From: CAVQHY01 sp963712465
GTDB taxonomy: Bacteria > Actinomycetota > Thermoleophilia > Gaiellales > Gaiellaceae
Assembly (NCBI GenBank): GCA_963712465.1
Contig: CAVQHY010000008.1
Location: forward strand, 620,001-684,000
DNA: 64,000 nucleotides
Direction: 5' to 3'
Shown here: positions 14,584 to 23,470 of the stretch, piece by piece
Layout of the letters: the number at the start of each line of letters is the position of its first letter
How positions within the stretch are numbered: position 1 is the stretch's first letter
Notes under the pieces: generated by a model
Database searches by the model: none
Told to the model about the DNA's origin: nothing
What the model saw: only the letters and a program-made list of their open reading frames with translations
Translations under genes and position numbers: made by a program

Positions 14584-14635
14584 GCGACGGGCTCGACCTC
14601 GGACGGATCCGTAGCGCTGAGGGAGGGAAGCGAGC

Positions 14636-15598
14636 GTGCGCATCGGCGTCTTCGATGACGGGCTGGCCCACCTGGGCCGCTGCGAGGCTTTCGTGTGGTG
14701 CGCTGAACGGGGGCTCGAGGCAATCGAGCTGGGCGTCGGCGGCTGGGGCAACGGCAACCATCTCGACCTCGACGCGCTGCTGCGCGAGCCGTCGGAGCGC
14801 CAGCGACTCCTCGGCGAGCTTGCCGAGCACGGGCTCGCGCTCTCCTGCATCAACGCGGCGGGCAACCCCCTCAACCCGAACCGTGCGATCGGCGACGATC
14901 ACGCGGCTCGGCTCCGGGGAGCGATCGAGCTCGCCGCGCTGCTCGGCGTCGATCGGGTCGTGACGATGAGCGGCTCGCCGGGAGCGCCCGGGGGCGCCTC
15001 GATGGGCATCTACGCCGCCTGGGCAATCAATCCGGACTTCGAGGAGCTCGTCGACTGGCAGCGGGAGCACGCGGTCGAGCCCTTCTGGCGCGAGCTCTCG
15101 ACCTGGGCCGCCCGGGCGGCGCCCGGCGTCGGCGTCTGCCTCGAGCTCCACCCCGGCTGCTGGGCCTACAGCCCGCGGACCTTTCTCGAGCTGCGGGCGG
15201 AGACCGGGCCGAACATCATGGTCAATCTCGACCCGAGCCACTTCTGGTGGCAGGGCATCGATCCGGTCGAGGCGATCGATGCCCTCGACGGCCAGATCGG
15301 GTTCGCGCACGCGAAGGACACGCTCATCCACGAAGAGCGCGTCCGCGCCCTGGGTATCTTCGACGTGCGGCTGCCGATCGACCCCGACACCGCGCCGTGG
15401 ACGTTCGCGGCCGTCGGCCGTGGCCACGACGACTCGACCTGGGCCGCGATCGTCGACGCGCTGGAGCGAGCCGGCCATCACGGCGACCTGTCGATCGAGC
15501 ACGAGGATCCCGCGCTCGACAGCGAGGCGGGCATCGAGGAGTCGCTCGCCGCGCTCCAGCGGATCGTCGTCTGCGTGGGAGGCCGAGACGGGGCGTAG
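14636..15598 (+). CDS. sugar phosphate isomerase/epimerase (xylose-isomerase-like TIM barrel)
   Basis: The first gene of the plus-strand operon encodes a 320-residue AP2Ec-fold protein. Barrel motifs with metal ligands are VCLELHPGCWAY (Glu), IMVNLDPSHFWWQG (Asp, His), IGFAHAKDT (His-Lys-Asp) and LSIEHEDPALDSE (Glu). These fit sugar isomerases or epimerases and inosose dehydratase-like enzymes. The GTG at 14636 follows a GAGGGAGGG ribosome site. It is separate in sequence from the isomerase at 11543-12637, so the two divergent operons each carry one such enzyme and may catalyse successive steps. Confidence 0.85.
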   Translation: MRIGVFDDGLAHLGRCEAFVWCAERGLEAIELGVGGWGNGNHLDLDALLREPSERQRLLGELAEHGLALSCINAAGNPLNPNRAIGDDHAARLRGAIELAALLGVDRVVTMSGSPGAPGGASMGIYAAWAINPDFEELVDWQREHAVEPFWRELSTWAARAAPGVGVCLELHPGCWAYSPRTFLELRAETGPNIMVNLDPSHFWWQGIDPVEAIDALDGQIGFAHAKDTLIHEERVRALGIFDVRLPIDPDTAPWTFAAVGRGHDDSTWAAIVDALERAGHHGDLSIEHEDPALDSEAGIEESLAALQRIVVCVGGRDGA

Positions 15599-15617
15599 AC
15601 CGGGAGCCGGAACGACG

Positions 15618-16553
15618 ATGGTCGACGTCGCGCGGAAGGCGGGAGTGTCGGTCGGGACGGTGTCCAACGTCGCGCGCGGTACGGCCCCCGTCGCCGACGA
15701 GACCCGCGAGCGCGTCCAGCGCGCGATGCGGGAGCTCGGCTACCGCCATAACGAAGTCGCGCGGGCGCTGCGGCGGGCCGCGACACAGACGCTGGGCGTC
15801 GTGATGCCCGACCCGCTCAACCCGTTCTATGCGGCCGTGGCACAGCAGGTCGAGCGGCGGGCCCGGCGCGACGGGTACGCGGTGCTGATGGCGGACACCG
15901 AGCTCGACCCGGAGACTGAGTCGATGCAGGTTCGCGTGCTCGTCGAGCGCCGCGTCGACGGAGTCGTGTTCCCGGGCGTGACCGAGGGCTCCGTGATTCC
16001 CACCGAGCTGCTCGACCGCGGCATCCCGGTGGTCGTAGCGTCCTTTTCCGCTAACGATCCGAGGCTCGGCGTCGTCGATGTGGATACCGATGCTGCGATG
16101 GAGGCTGTCGTGGATCACCTGATCGAGCTGGGACACGAGCGGATCGCGTTTCAGTCGTCGGGTCGAAGGGAGGAGGCAATCGACATCCGCCCCGAGGCGC
16201 TCCGGGCCGCGCTCGCCCGCCGCGGGCTCGCGCTCGCCGCGGAGCAGGACGCGCCGACCGCGATCTGTGCTACCGACGATGTCCGGGCGATCGAGCTGCT
16301 CGACCGCCTCGCGCGCGCGGGGCGGCGGGTGCCCGGGGACGTCTCCGTCGTGGGGTTCGACGACATCCCCATGGCAGGGCACGCGGCGATCGGCCTGACG
16401 ACCGTTCACCAGGACGCCGAGCGGATGGGAACGAGAGCCACGGAGCTCCTGCTGGAGGCGATCGCCGAGAGGCGCCCTGTTGCCCGGCGCGAGATCCACC
16501 CGGCCCCGCTGGTCGTCCGGCAAACCACGGGCCCGGCGAAGGCGGCGCCGTGA
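15618..16553 (+). CDS. LacI-family transcriptional regulator (short effector domain)
   Basis: The 311-residue repressor begins MVDVARKAGVSVGTVSNVARG, the LacI helix-turn-helix, followed by the hinge helix VARALRRAATQTLGVVMPD and a periplasmic-binding-like domain. The C-terminal subdomain is present: PTAICATDDVRAI, VPGDVSVVGFDDIPMA, LTTVHQD. Relative to typical members (about 330-345 residues) a block of some 20-25 residues is missing between RPEALRAALARRGLAL and PTAI, where the family usually has the GDFTxESG strand-helix. Ligand affinity may therefore be altered. The TGA overlaps the next gene's GTG. It probably binds TTGAAACGTTTCAA at 14570 and represses both operons until the imported sugar or its derivative binds. 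Confidence 0.88.
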   Translation: MVDVARKAGVSVGTVSNVARGTAPVADETRERVQRAMRELGYRHNEVARALRRAATQTLGVVMPDPLNPFYAAVAQQVERRARRDGYAVLMADTELDPETESMQVRVLVERRVDGVVFPGVTEGSVIPTELLDRGIPVVVASFSANDPRLGVVDVDTDAAMEAVVDHLIELGHERIAFQSSGRREEAIDIRPEALRAALARRGLALAAEQDAPTAICATDDVRAIELLDRLARAGRRVPGDVSVVGFDDIPMAGHAAIGLTTVHQDAERMGTRATELLLEAIAERRPVARREIHPAPLVVRQTTGPAKAAP

Positions 16554-17665
16554 GCAAGGTCGAGTACCGCGCAGTCGAGAAGCGCTTCGGCGAGGTGGTC
16601 GCGCTCTCGACGTTCGACCTCGAGGTGCCCGACGGCGCGTTCCTCGTCATGCTCGGCCCGTCGGGATGCGGCAAGACCACCGCGCTCCGGATCCTCGCCG
16701 GGCTCGAGCGACCGACCGCGGGCAGCGTGGTCCTCGGCGACCGTGACGTCACCAATCTCCAGCCGCGCGACCGGGACGTGGCGATGGTCTTCCAGAGCTA
16801 CGCGCTCTACCCGCACATGACGGTCGAGGAGAACGTCGCCTATCCGCTGCGGATCCGGAGCGTCGGCAAGGTCGAGCGGGCGCGCGCCGTACAGGAGGCC
16901 GCGGAAGCACTCGAGATCGGCCATCTCCTCGGACGGCGCCCCCGGGAGCTTTCGGGCGGGCAGCGCCAGCGCGTCGCGCTCGCGCGCGCGATCGTGCGCG
17001 ACCCGGCGTGCTTTCTCATGGACGAGCCGCTGTCGAACCTGGACGCACGGCTCCGAGCGTCGATGCGCGGCGAGCTCAAGAGACTCCAGAAGCGCCTCGG
17101 CGCCACGACGCTCTACGTCACCCACGATCAGGCAGAGGCGACGACGATGGCCGACCTCGTCGCGGTCATGAGCGAGGGCGTCCTGCAGCAGCTCGGAACG
17201 CCCGACGAGATCTACGACAGGCCTGCGAACAGGTTCGTTGCCACGTTCGTCGGCAGCCCGGCCGCGAACGTGCTCTCCGGCGAGCTCGACGCCGACCGCC
17301 GCTCCTTCGTCGTCGAGAACACCCCGATCCGCCTTCCCGACGGTTCCCTCGAGCTCGGCGCCGCGAACGGGCTCGTGGAGATCGGGGTCCGCCCGGAGGA
17401 CGTCAGGCTCGTCGCCCCCGACGTGGAAGGAGCGCTTCGCGGCGAGGTCTACGTCGTCGAGCCGATGGGCAACGAGACCCTCGTCGACGTTCGCATTGCC
17501 GAGTCGATCGTCACCGTCCGGGCGAAGCGGGGCTGGAACGAGCCGATCGGGGCGCCGGTCGCGATCCAGATCGACCCGAAGACCACCTGCTTGTTCGACG
17601 CCCAGGGAGTCACGCGCGTCCACAGAACCGACCGAGGCCATCCGTCAGAAAGGAGCAGCACATGA
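16550..17665 (+). CDS. carbohydrate ABC transporter ATPase (UgpC/MsmX type)
   Basis: A 371-residue ATPase energising the importer encoded downstream. Walker A GPSGCGKTT is near residue 38, Q-loop VFQSYALYPHMTVEENVAYPLRIR, signature LSGGQRQRVALARAIVRDP, Walker B CFLMDEPLSNLDARLR, H-loop LYVTHDQ. A C-terminal TOBE/regulatory domain (IGVRPEDVRLV) is typical of sugar importers of the CUT1 class. The GTG start overlaps the LacI stop (GTGA), and the gene end overlaps the binding-protein ATG (ATGA). It acts on the cytoplasmic face with the two permeases at 19079 and 19990. Confidence 0.93.
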   Translation: MSKVEYRAVEKRFGEVVALSTFDLEVPDGAFLVMLGPSGCGKTTALRILAGLERPTAGSVVLGDRDVTNLQPRDRDVAMVFQSYALYPHMTVEENVAYPLRIRSVGKVERARAVQEAAEALEIGHLLGRRPRELSGGQRQRVALARAIVRDPACFLMDEPLSNLDARLRASMRGELKRLQKRLGATTLYVTHDQAEATTMADLVAVMSEGVLQQLGTPDEIYDRPANRFVATFVGSPAANVLSGELDADRRSFVVENTPIRLPDGSLELGAANGLVEIGVRPEDVRLVAPDVEGALRGEVYVVEPMGNETLVDVRIAESIVTVRAKRGWNEPIGAPVAIQIDPKTTCLFDAQGVTRVHRTDRGHPSERSST

Positions 17666-19059
17666 CCCCTCGGAGAGATCGACCGCTCACCCGCCGACAG
17701 TTCGTGCGCGCCGCGGCCGGGGTCGGCGGCGCCATGGCGATCGGCCCGCTTCTCGCCGCCTGCGGCGGCGGCGGGGACGAGGAAACCGCGTCGCCGCCGC
17801 CTGCCGCGACCGGAGGCGGCGGTGGAGGAGGCGCCGGTGGCAAGATCGTGATCGGGACGTTCCAGGACAACGCCCTCGCTCCGATCAGCGCCACCTTCAT
17901 CCCCCAGTTCGAGCAGGAGACGGGGATCAAGGTCGAGTACAACGAGACGAGCTACGACGCCTGGTACCAGAACGCCAAGAACGACGGGCTGAACAAGACC
18001 GGCGCCTACGACGTCTACATCATGGACGACAACTGGGTGCCGGAGTTCGCCGCCGGAGGAATCATCCAGAGCCTCGACGAGCTCGGGTTCACCGTCAACC
18101 CGGACATCCTCGAGAAGGGTCTGAACCAGGGCTACTGGCCGCCGAAGACCGGCCCGCGCCTGAAGGACTTCGCCGAGGACGAGCCCGCGCTCTACGCGAT
18201 CGTCATCGACGACGACGTGCAGATCCTCTACTACAACTCGGACAACTTTTCCACTGCGCCCGTGACCTGGGACGAGATCTACGCCGCTATGCAGTCGACA
18301 GCGAAGCCGCCGGACCTCTACGGCTGGTCGCCCCGCGGCGTCAAGGGCAACCCGATCGTCCAGACGTACCTGCCGCTTCTGAACTCCTACGGGGGCAGCT
18401 TCGTCAACGACGACTGGTCGGCCGGGTTCGACGGGCCCGAGGGCGTCGCCGCGCTCGAGCGGCTGTTCAGCTTCATCCCGTACATGCCCGAGGGGATCGT
18501 CGAGTTCGACACCGACCAGGAGACCCAGGTGATGCTCGAGGGCAAGTGCATGGCGCTGACCGAGTACACCGGCCTCACGCAGCGGATTGACGACCCGGAG
18601 TCGTCCAAGGTCGTGGGGAAGATCAACTGCGCCGCCACCCCGTCCCAGGAGGTCAGCGGCCCTGCGATCGGGACCTTCATCTGCGGGATCCCCTCCGGCG
18701 CCCCGAACGTCGAAGGCGCGATCCAGTTCCTCGAGTGGTTCACGAGCGACCAGGTCCAGCTCGACTTCGCCTCGGGAAGCGGCAGCGCAGCGGTCACCGG
18801 CAAGGCGCTGACCGACGCATCGGCAGCAGAGAAGTACCGCTGGCTTCCGGCGATCGCGGACGCGGTCAACGCCTCTTTCCCGAAGCCGAGGACGCCCGAC
18901 GAGCCGAAGATGGAGGACATCCTCGGGACACACCTCAACGTGGCGCTCGCGGCGGCTGTCGCCCAGCAGGGCGACTACGCCGCGATCGCGCAGAAGGAGC
19001 TGACAGCGGCGGCGAACGAGATCAACGACTACCTGACGCAGCAGGGCGGCTACTTCTAG
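17662..19059 (+). CDS. extracellular sugar-binding lipoprotein of ABC importer
   Basis: A 465-residue family 1 solute-binding protein. The N terminus carries twin Arg (TRRQFVRAAAG), a hydrophobic stretch and the lipobox LLAACGGGG, so it is exported and anchored as a lipoprotein. A Pro/Gly-rich linker leads to the mature fold beginning KIVIGTFQDNALAPISATFIPQFEQETGIKVEY, followed by GAYDVYIMDDNWVPEFAAGG and a C-terminal lobe ending in NDYLTQQGGYF. An AAAGGAG site precedes the ATG. The fold matches CUT1 sugar-binding proteins; the ligand cannot be told from sequence, though IolB and Gfo/Idh neighbours suggest a polyol or uronate. Confidence 0.92.
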   Translation: MTPRRDRPLTRRQFVRAAAGVGGAMAIGPLLAACGGGGDEETASPPPAATGGGGGGGAGGKIVIGTFQDNALAPISATFIPQFEQETGIKVEYNETSYDAWYQNAKNDGLNKTGAYDVYIMDDNWVPEFAAGGIIQSLDELGFTVNPDILEKGLNQGYWPPKTGPRLKDFAEDEPALYAIVIDDDVQILYYNSDNFSTAPVTWDEIYAAMQSTAKPPDLYGWSPRGVKGNPIVQTYLPLLNSYGGSFVNDDWSAGFDGPEGVAALERLFSFIPYMPEGIVEFDTDQETQVMLEGKCMALTEYTGLTQRIDDPESSKVVGKINCAATPSQEVSGPAIGTFICGIPSGAPNVEGAIQFLEWFTSDQVQLDFASGSGSAAVTGKALTDASAAEKYRWLPAIADAVNASFPKPRTPDEPKMEDILGTHLNVALAAAVAQQGDYAAIAQKELTAAANEINDYLTQQGGYF

Positions 19060-19078
19060 GCCGACTGTTCGCCGGCAA

Positions 19079-19993
19079 ATGGCTCAGGCGGTCGCAGAGA
19101 GATCGCGGGTACGGGAGTGGCGGAGCCGGGCCTCCGCCGCTCCCTACCTCCTGCTCGTGCCGGCCGGGCTCGCCCTGGCGGCCGTCTCCGTCTACCCGCT
19201 CTTCTACGGCATCCGGGCGAGCCTCGAGAAGTACCGCTACGGCCGCGCCGTCGGCTTCACCGGTCTCGACAACTATCGCGTCGTCTTCCACGACAGGCTC
19301 TTCTGGGAGTCGCTGGGCACGACGGCGAAGTTCGTCGTGCTGGCGGTCTCGATCGAGACCGCGCTCGGGCTGGCGCTGGCTCTGTTCGTCTCGCGGGAGA
19401 TTCGCTTCGCCGGGCCGATCCGCCTCGGGCTGATCCTGCCGATGACGATCGCGCCGGTCGTGGTCGGCGTGATCTGGCGCCTGATGTACGCGTCGGACAT
19501 CGGCATCGTCAACCCGCTGTTCGAGGCGTTCGGGCTGCCGGCGCCCAACGTCCTCGCGCACGGAACGAGCGCGTTCATCGGCCTGGTCGTCGTCGACGTT
19601 TGGGAGTGGACACCGCTCATCTTCCTCATCCTCCTGGCGGGCGTGCAATCGCTCCCGCAGGAGCCGCTCGAGGCAGCGCGGGTCGACGGCGCCGGCCGGG
19701 TCCGCCTCTTCCTCGACCACACGCTCCCTCTGCTTCGGCCCGTGCTCCTCGTCGCGATCGTCCTGCGGACGATCGACGCGATCGGTACGTTCGATCAGAT
19801 CTTCGTCCTGACGAGAGGAGGTCCGGGCCGCTCGACCGAGCTGATCTCGATCTACGGCTACAAGACGGCGTTTCTCTTCTCCCAGTACGGCTACGCGGCG
19901 GCGATGCTGCTATCGCTGCTCGCGGCGATGCTCGTATTGATGATCGCAGCGATTCGCCTGATGCGGCGCGCGGCCGAGGGTGCGGCGGCATGA
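19079..19993 (+). CDS. sugar ABC transporter permease (MalF/UgpA type)
   Basis: A 304-residue integral membrane protein with six predicted helices. The first, SAAPYLLLVPAGLALAAVSVYPL, is followed by FTGLDNYRVVF, typical of CUT1 permeases. The cytoplasmic EAA loop that contacts the ATPase reads EAARVDGAGRVRLFLDHTLPLLRP. It starts 19 bp after the binding-protein stop. The stop codon overlaps the next permease start (ATGA), so both subunits are translated together and form the heterodimeric channel. Confidence 0.92.
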   Translation: MAQAVAERSRVREWRSRASAAPYLLLVPAGLALAAVSVYPLFYGIRASLEKYRYGRAVGFTGLDNYRVVFHDRLFWESLGTTAKFVVLAVSIETALGLALALFVSREIRFAGPIRLGLILPMTIAPVVVGVIWRLMYASDIGIVNPLFEAFGLPAPNVLAHGTSAFIGLVVVDVWEWTPLIFLILLAGVQSLPQEPLEAARVDGAGRVRLFLDHTLPLLRPVLLVAIVLRTIDAIGTFDQIFVLTRGGPGRSTELISIYGYKTAFLFSQYGYAAAMLLSLLAAMLVLMIAAIRLMRRAAEGAAA

Positions 19994-20820
19994 CGAGGGA
20001 GCGCCTCGGTCCGGTCGGCTTCTACGTCGCGATGACGGCGATCCTGCTGGTCGTCCTCTTCCCGTTCTGGTGGATGATCGCCACGTCCCTGAAGCGGCCG
20101 GTGGATATCTTCGCCGGCGTCGCGCTCTGGCCCCAGCAGGTCACCTGGCGAAACTACGAGGCGCTCTTTCGCGACTACCACTTCCGCGAGTACCTGACCA
20201 ACAGCATCGTCATCGTCGCCGTGTCCGTCCTCGTCAGCCTCGTCATCGGCACGATCGCGGCCTACTCGCTGACACGCTTCCGGCTTCGCTTCGGCCTCAA
20301 CCAGTCCTCGCTGGTCGCGTCGCTGCTCGTGCGGATGATCCCGGCGATCCTGCTCGTGATCCCGCTCTACCTCGTGCTGGCGAAGTTCGAGCTGCTGAAC
20401 ACCCGCATCGGGCTGATCCTCGTCTACACCGGGCTGAATACGAGCTTCGTGATCTGGCTGATGCAGAGCTTCCTCGACGAGATCCCACGCGACATCGAGG
20501 AGGCCGCGCTCGTGGACGGGGACTCGAGGTTCACGGCGCTTCGCCGGATCGTGCTTCCGCTTGCCGCGCCCGGCCTGGCGGCGACCGCGATCTTCTGTGT
20601 GATCGCCACGTACAACGACTTCCTCCTCGCGCTGACGCTGACCGCCACACCGAAGGCGCAGACGGTTCCGGTCGGCGTCTCGACCTTGATCGGAAAGATC
20701 GAGATCCAGTGGGGCCCGATGGCGGCCGCCGGAGTGATCGGCGCCCTGCCGATCGTCCTGTTCGCGCTCCTCGTGCAACGTCATTTCGTCCGGGGGCTGA
20801 CGCTCGGCGCGGTCAAGTGA
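19990..20820 (+). CDS. sugar ABC transporter permease (MalG/UgpE type)
   Basis: A 276-residue second permease with six membrane helices, starting VGFYVAMTAILLVVLFPFWWMIATSLK. The N-terminal WPQQVTWRNYEALFRDYHFREYLTNSIVI region is typical of MalG proteins. The EAA loop is EEAALVDGDSRFTALRRIVLPLAAPG. The C terminus ends FVRGLTLGAVK, close to the family consensus. The ATG overlaps the previous gene's TGA. It partners with the MalF-type subunit and the 16550 ATPase. Confidence 0.92.
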   Translation: MTRERLGPVGFYVAMTAILLVVLFPFWWMIATSLKRPVDIFAGVALWPQQVTWRNYEALFRDYHFREYLTNSIVIVAVSVLVSLVIGTIAAYSLTRFRLRFGLNQSSLVASLLVRMIPAILLVIPLYLVLAKFELLNTRIGLILVYTGLNTSFVIWLMQSFLDEIPRDIEEAALVDGDSRFTALRRIVLPLAAPGLAATAIFCVIATYNDFLLALTLTATPKAQTVPVGVSTLIGKIEIQWGPMAAAGVIGALPIVLFALLVQRHFVRGLTLGAVK

Positions 20821-20824
20821 GGGG

Positions 20825-21997
20825 ATGGCCTTGAGCGTGAGCGCGGCCGTCATGCACGCCCCCGGGCGGATCGAGGTGGAGTCGTTCCCCGAGCCGGAGC
20901 CCGCGCCGGGCGCGCTCGTTCTTCGCATGCATTTCTCCGGTATCTGCGGCACCGACAAGCACACGTGGCGCGGCGAGAGCATCCAGTACGCGGGAACCGA
21001 TCACGAGCGCACGGCCGCGTATCCGCTCATCTGCGGGCACGAGAACGTCGGTGTGATCCAGGCGATCGGGCCGGGCGACCCACCGCTGGACGAGGTCGGG
21101 CGGCCGCTCGCGATCGGCGACCGGATCGTTCCCGCGCCGAACGTGACGTGCGGCCGTTGCCTCTTCTGCCTCGGCGACGACTACCCCTACTACCTCTGCG
21201 CCGCGCTCGAGGACTACGGCAACTCGCTGAGCTGCGCCCAGCCGCCGCACCTCCTCGGCGGCTGGTCGGAGCTGATGTACATCCTGCCGGGGACGCGCGT
21301 CTTCCGGGTGCCTGACGAGCTCCCGTCCGAGCTTGCCGCGCTGACCGAGATCATCGCGGTGACCCACGGGCTCGACACTGCGCGGCTACTGACGGGAACG
21401 GGGGGCGGCTTCCGCTTCGGCGACACCGTCCTCGTGATCGGCATCGGCCCGCTCGGGCTCATGCACCTGGCCAAGGCGGAGCTCCTCGGGGCCGGCCGGC
21501 TGATCGCGATCGACGTGCTGGCAGCGCGTCTGGGCCACGCCGCCGCGTTCGGGGCAGAGCTCCTGCTCGACGCCACGGCGACGGGCGCGGACGAGCGCAG
21601 CGAGCGTGTCCGCGAGGCGACCGCCGGCGTGGGCGCCGACGTCGTGGTCGACTGCTCCGGGCGGGCGGACACGTTCGTCGAGGCGCTCGAGCTGGTTCGA
21701 CCCGGCGGCACCGTGATCGAGGCGGGCGCATTCGTCGACCTCGGGCCGGTGCCCGTGAATCCCAACCGACATGTGTGCGCGAAGAGCGTGACCGTCCTCG
21801 GGATCGGGGGTGAGAGCGCGCAGCAGTACGGGCCCGCGCTTCGCATGTTGGCGCGCCACGCGGGTCGCCTGCCGTTCAAGGCTGCGATCACGCATCGCGT
21901 TGCGCTCGACGAGGTCGCCGGTGCGCTCGAGCTCGCGCAGGCCGGCGACGCGATGAAGGTGCTCGTCGCTCCGAACGGTGTCGACCCCGATGGCTAG
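20825..21997 (+). CDS. zinc-dependent dehydrogenase (MDR family)
   Basis: A 390-residue medium-chain dehydrogenase only 4 bp after the permease. Catalytic zinc ligands lie in SGICGTDKH and CGHENVGV. The structural zinc loop CGRCLFCLGDDYPYYLC is longer than usual. The nucleotide-binding motif is VLVIGIGPLGLMHLAKAELLGAG. It also has an insertion (ESIQYAGTDHERTAAYP) between the first zinc ligand and the GHE motif. It probably oxidises the imported polyol or a sugar-derived alcohol, in parallel with the dehydrogenase of the divergent operon. Product and stereochemistry are not predictable. Confidence 0.85.
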   Translation: MALSVSAAVMHAPGRIEVESFPEPEPAPGALVLRMHFSGICGTDKHTWRGESIQYAGTDHERTAAYPLICGHENVGVIQAIGPGDPPLDEVGRPLAIGDRIVPAPNVTCGRCLFCLGDDYPYYLCAALEDYGNSLSCAQPPHLLGGWSELMYILPGTRVFRVPDELPSELAALTEIIAVTHGLDTARLLTGTGGGFRFGDTVLVIGIGPLGLMHLAKAELLGAGRLIAIDVLAARLGHAAAFGAELLLDATATGADERSERVREATAGVGADVVVDCSGRADTFVEALELVRPGGTVIEAGAFVDLGPVPVNPNRHVCAKSVTVLGIGGESAQQYGPALRMLARHAGRLPFKAAITHRVALDEVAGALELAQAGDAMKVLVAPNGVDPDG

Positions 21998-23102
21998 CGC
22001 TCCTCGGCTCCGCGTGGGCGTCGCGGGCACGGGACTGATCGGACAGGTCGAGCACGTGCCGAACCTCGTGCACCTGCGCGACCGCTTCGAGCTGATTGCG
22101 GTCGCGGATGCCTCCCGGGTCGTTCGTGACGCGGTGGCCGCCCGCTACGGCGTCCGGGCACACGCCGATCTCGACGCATTGCTCGACGAGTCGCTCGACG
22201 CCCTGGTCGTGGCGGTCCCCGATCCGCTCCACGTCGAGACAGTCCTTCGGGCTCTCGGAGCGGGCCTGCACGTCTTCTGCGAGAAGCCCCTCTGCCTCGC
22301 CGACACGGACTACGACGAGATCGCCCGCGAGCGTGACAAGGTCGGGCGGCTCGTACAGGTCGGCTACATGAAGCGCTTCGACCCCAGCTACGAGGCGGCG
22401 CTCGACGAGCTCGTGGGCCGGGGAAGGACGCTGCGGTACATCTCGGTCGAGGTCAACGATCCGGATGCGTGGCCGTTCGTGGCCCACCGGCCGTTCGTGC
22501 GCGGTGACGACGCCCCCGCGGCGCTCGCCGAGCAGGCCGGCGCCAAGCTGACGGCCCAGGCCGCTGCCGCGCTCGGAGCCCCCGCCGAGGGAGCCGCACT
22601 GACCGGGTACGCCTTCACGCTCATGTCGGGCGTCATCCACTCCGTCAACGCCGTGCACGGGATGCTGGATCGGATGGAGATCCCGGACGGCGAGGTCGTC
22701 GGCGGCCAGATCTGGGCGTCCGGCGAGGGCGCGTCCGGCTCGGTGAGGCTGCTCGACGGACGTGCGCTCTGGCACTTCACCCAGACACTCGTGCCGGATC
22801 TCGCCTTCTACCGCGAGCGATACTCGCTCTGGTTCGACGACGCCATCATCGAGCTCGAGTTCCCCGCGCCGTACCTCAACCACCACCAGACGCGGCTGAC
22901 GGTCTTCTCCTCCGACGGGCTTCAGCTCGTGCGTCGGGCCGTCGCCCCGGGGTTCGAAGAGCCGTTCGTCCGCGAGCTCGAGAGCTTCCACGACGCCGCG
23001 ACCGGGCTCACGACGCCACGAAACACGGTCGAAGAGGCACGGCGAGACGCGCGCCTGCTCGCCGAGGTCGCCCGCACGGCGATCGCGGCCGGCGCCCACT
23101 GA
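21990..23102 (+). CDS. Gfo/Idh/MocA family oxidoreductase
   Basis: A 370-residue NAD(P)-dependent oxidoreductase that closes the operon. The Rossmann motif RVGVAGTGLIGQVEHVPNL is followed by the family hallmark EKPLCLADTDYDEIA (the EKP Lys) and GYMKRFDPSYEAALDEL. The C-terminal alpha/beta domain ends with AATGLTTPRNTVEEARRD. Members oxidise inositols, sugar acids or aminosugars. The ATG at 21990 overlaps the upstream TAG by 8 nt; an in-frame GTG at 21978 is the alternative start. Its presence with IolB across the divergent promoter supports an inositol-type pathway. Confidence 0.87.
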   Translation: MASAPRLRVGVAGTGLIGQVEHVPNLVHLRDRFELIAVADASRVVRDAVAARYGVRAHADLDALLDESLDALVVAVPDPLHVETVLRALGAGLHVFCEKPLCLADTDYDEIARERDKVGRLVQVGYMKRFDPSYEAALDELVGRGRTLRYISVEVNDPDAWPFVAHRPFVRGDDAPAALAEQAGAKLTAQAAAALGAPAEGAALTGYAFTLMSGVIHSVNAVHGMLDRMEIPDGEVVGGQIWASGEGASGSVRLLDGRALWHFTQTLVPDLAFYRERYSLWFDDAIIELEFPAPYLNHHQTRLTVFSSDGLQLVRRAVAPGFEEPFVRELESFHDAATGLTTPRNTVEEARRDARLLAEVARTAIAAGAH

Positions 23103-23124
23103 TCGATCGAGGGCTGCGCTTGAC

Positions 23125-23282
23125 GCTTGATGTGAGATGGACACACCCGCGGATGGGCGCCTGACGGCGGATCTCGCCCGCCTCCAGCAGCGCCAAGGCT
23201 GGCAAGCCCTGGACCCTGGTCGAGTCGACCAAGCTCGTTGGTGCATGCCCTCCCTGCAGGCACGCCCACTTTCACATCAAGC
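23125..23282. repeat. 158-bp element bounded by 11-bp inverted repeats, internally structured
   Basis: GCTTGATGTGA (23125-23135) and its exact reverse complement TCACATCAAGC (23272-23282) bound a segment with further hairpins, including CCAG/CTGG and a TGGTCGA-G-TCGACCA stem, and an internal GGGCG/CGCCC pairing possibility. No conserved protein is encoded. It may be a small palindromic mobile element (MITE-like) or a structured non-coding RNA just upstream of tRNA-Ser. No flanking target duplication is visible. Confidence 0.45.
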
Positions 23283-23305
23283 ATCTAGGCTTGCCGCTGC
23301 AGCCG

Positions 23306-23395
23306 GGAGAGGTGTCCGAGTTGGCCTAAGGAGCGCGACTGGAAATCGCGTACCTGCCGAAAGGTGGGTCGCGGGTTCGAATCCCGCCCTCTCCG
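23306..23395 (+). tRNA. tRNA-Ser (GGA)
   Basis: A 90-nt class II tRNA. Acceptor arms GGAGAGG/CCTCTCC, anticodon GGA at 23341-23343 in loop CTGGAAA, a long variable arm, and T-arm GCGGGTTCGAATCCCGC. The discriminator is G23395 and CCA is not encoded. Confidence 0.96.
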
Positions 23396-23400
23396 TCAAC

Positions 23401-23458
23401 CCCCGCGAAATCTTCGATTTCGCGGGGAGCCCCATTGGGGGAACCCGAGGTTTCCCCC
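23401..23458 (+). terminator. two consecutive hairpins after tRNA-Ser(GGA)
   Basis: A perfect 12-bp stem CCCCGCGAAATC / GATTTCGCGGGG with a TTC loop (23401-23427) is followed by a GGGGGAACC / GGTTTCCCCC hairpin (23437-23458). The second belongs to the same hairpin family as the ones upstream of tRNA-Ser(GCT). The pair sits between the tRNA and the convergent cytochrome gene, so it can act as a bidirectional terminator. Confidence 0.65.
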
Positions 23459-23470
23459 TCGCCCCCCTCC

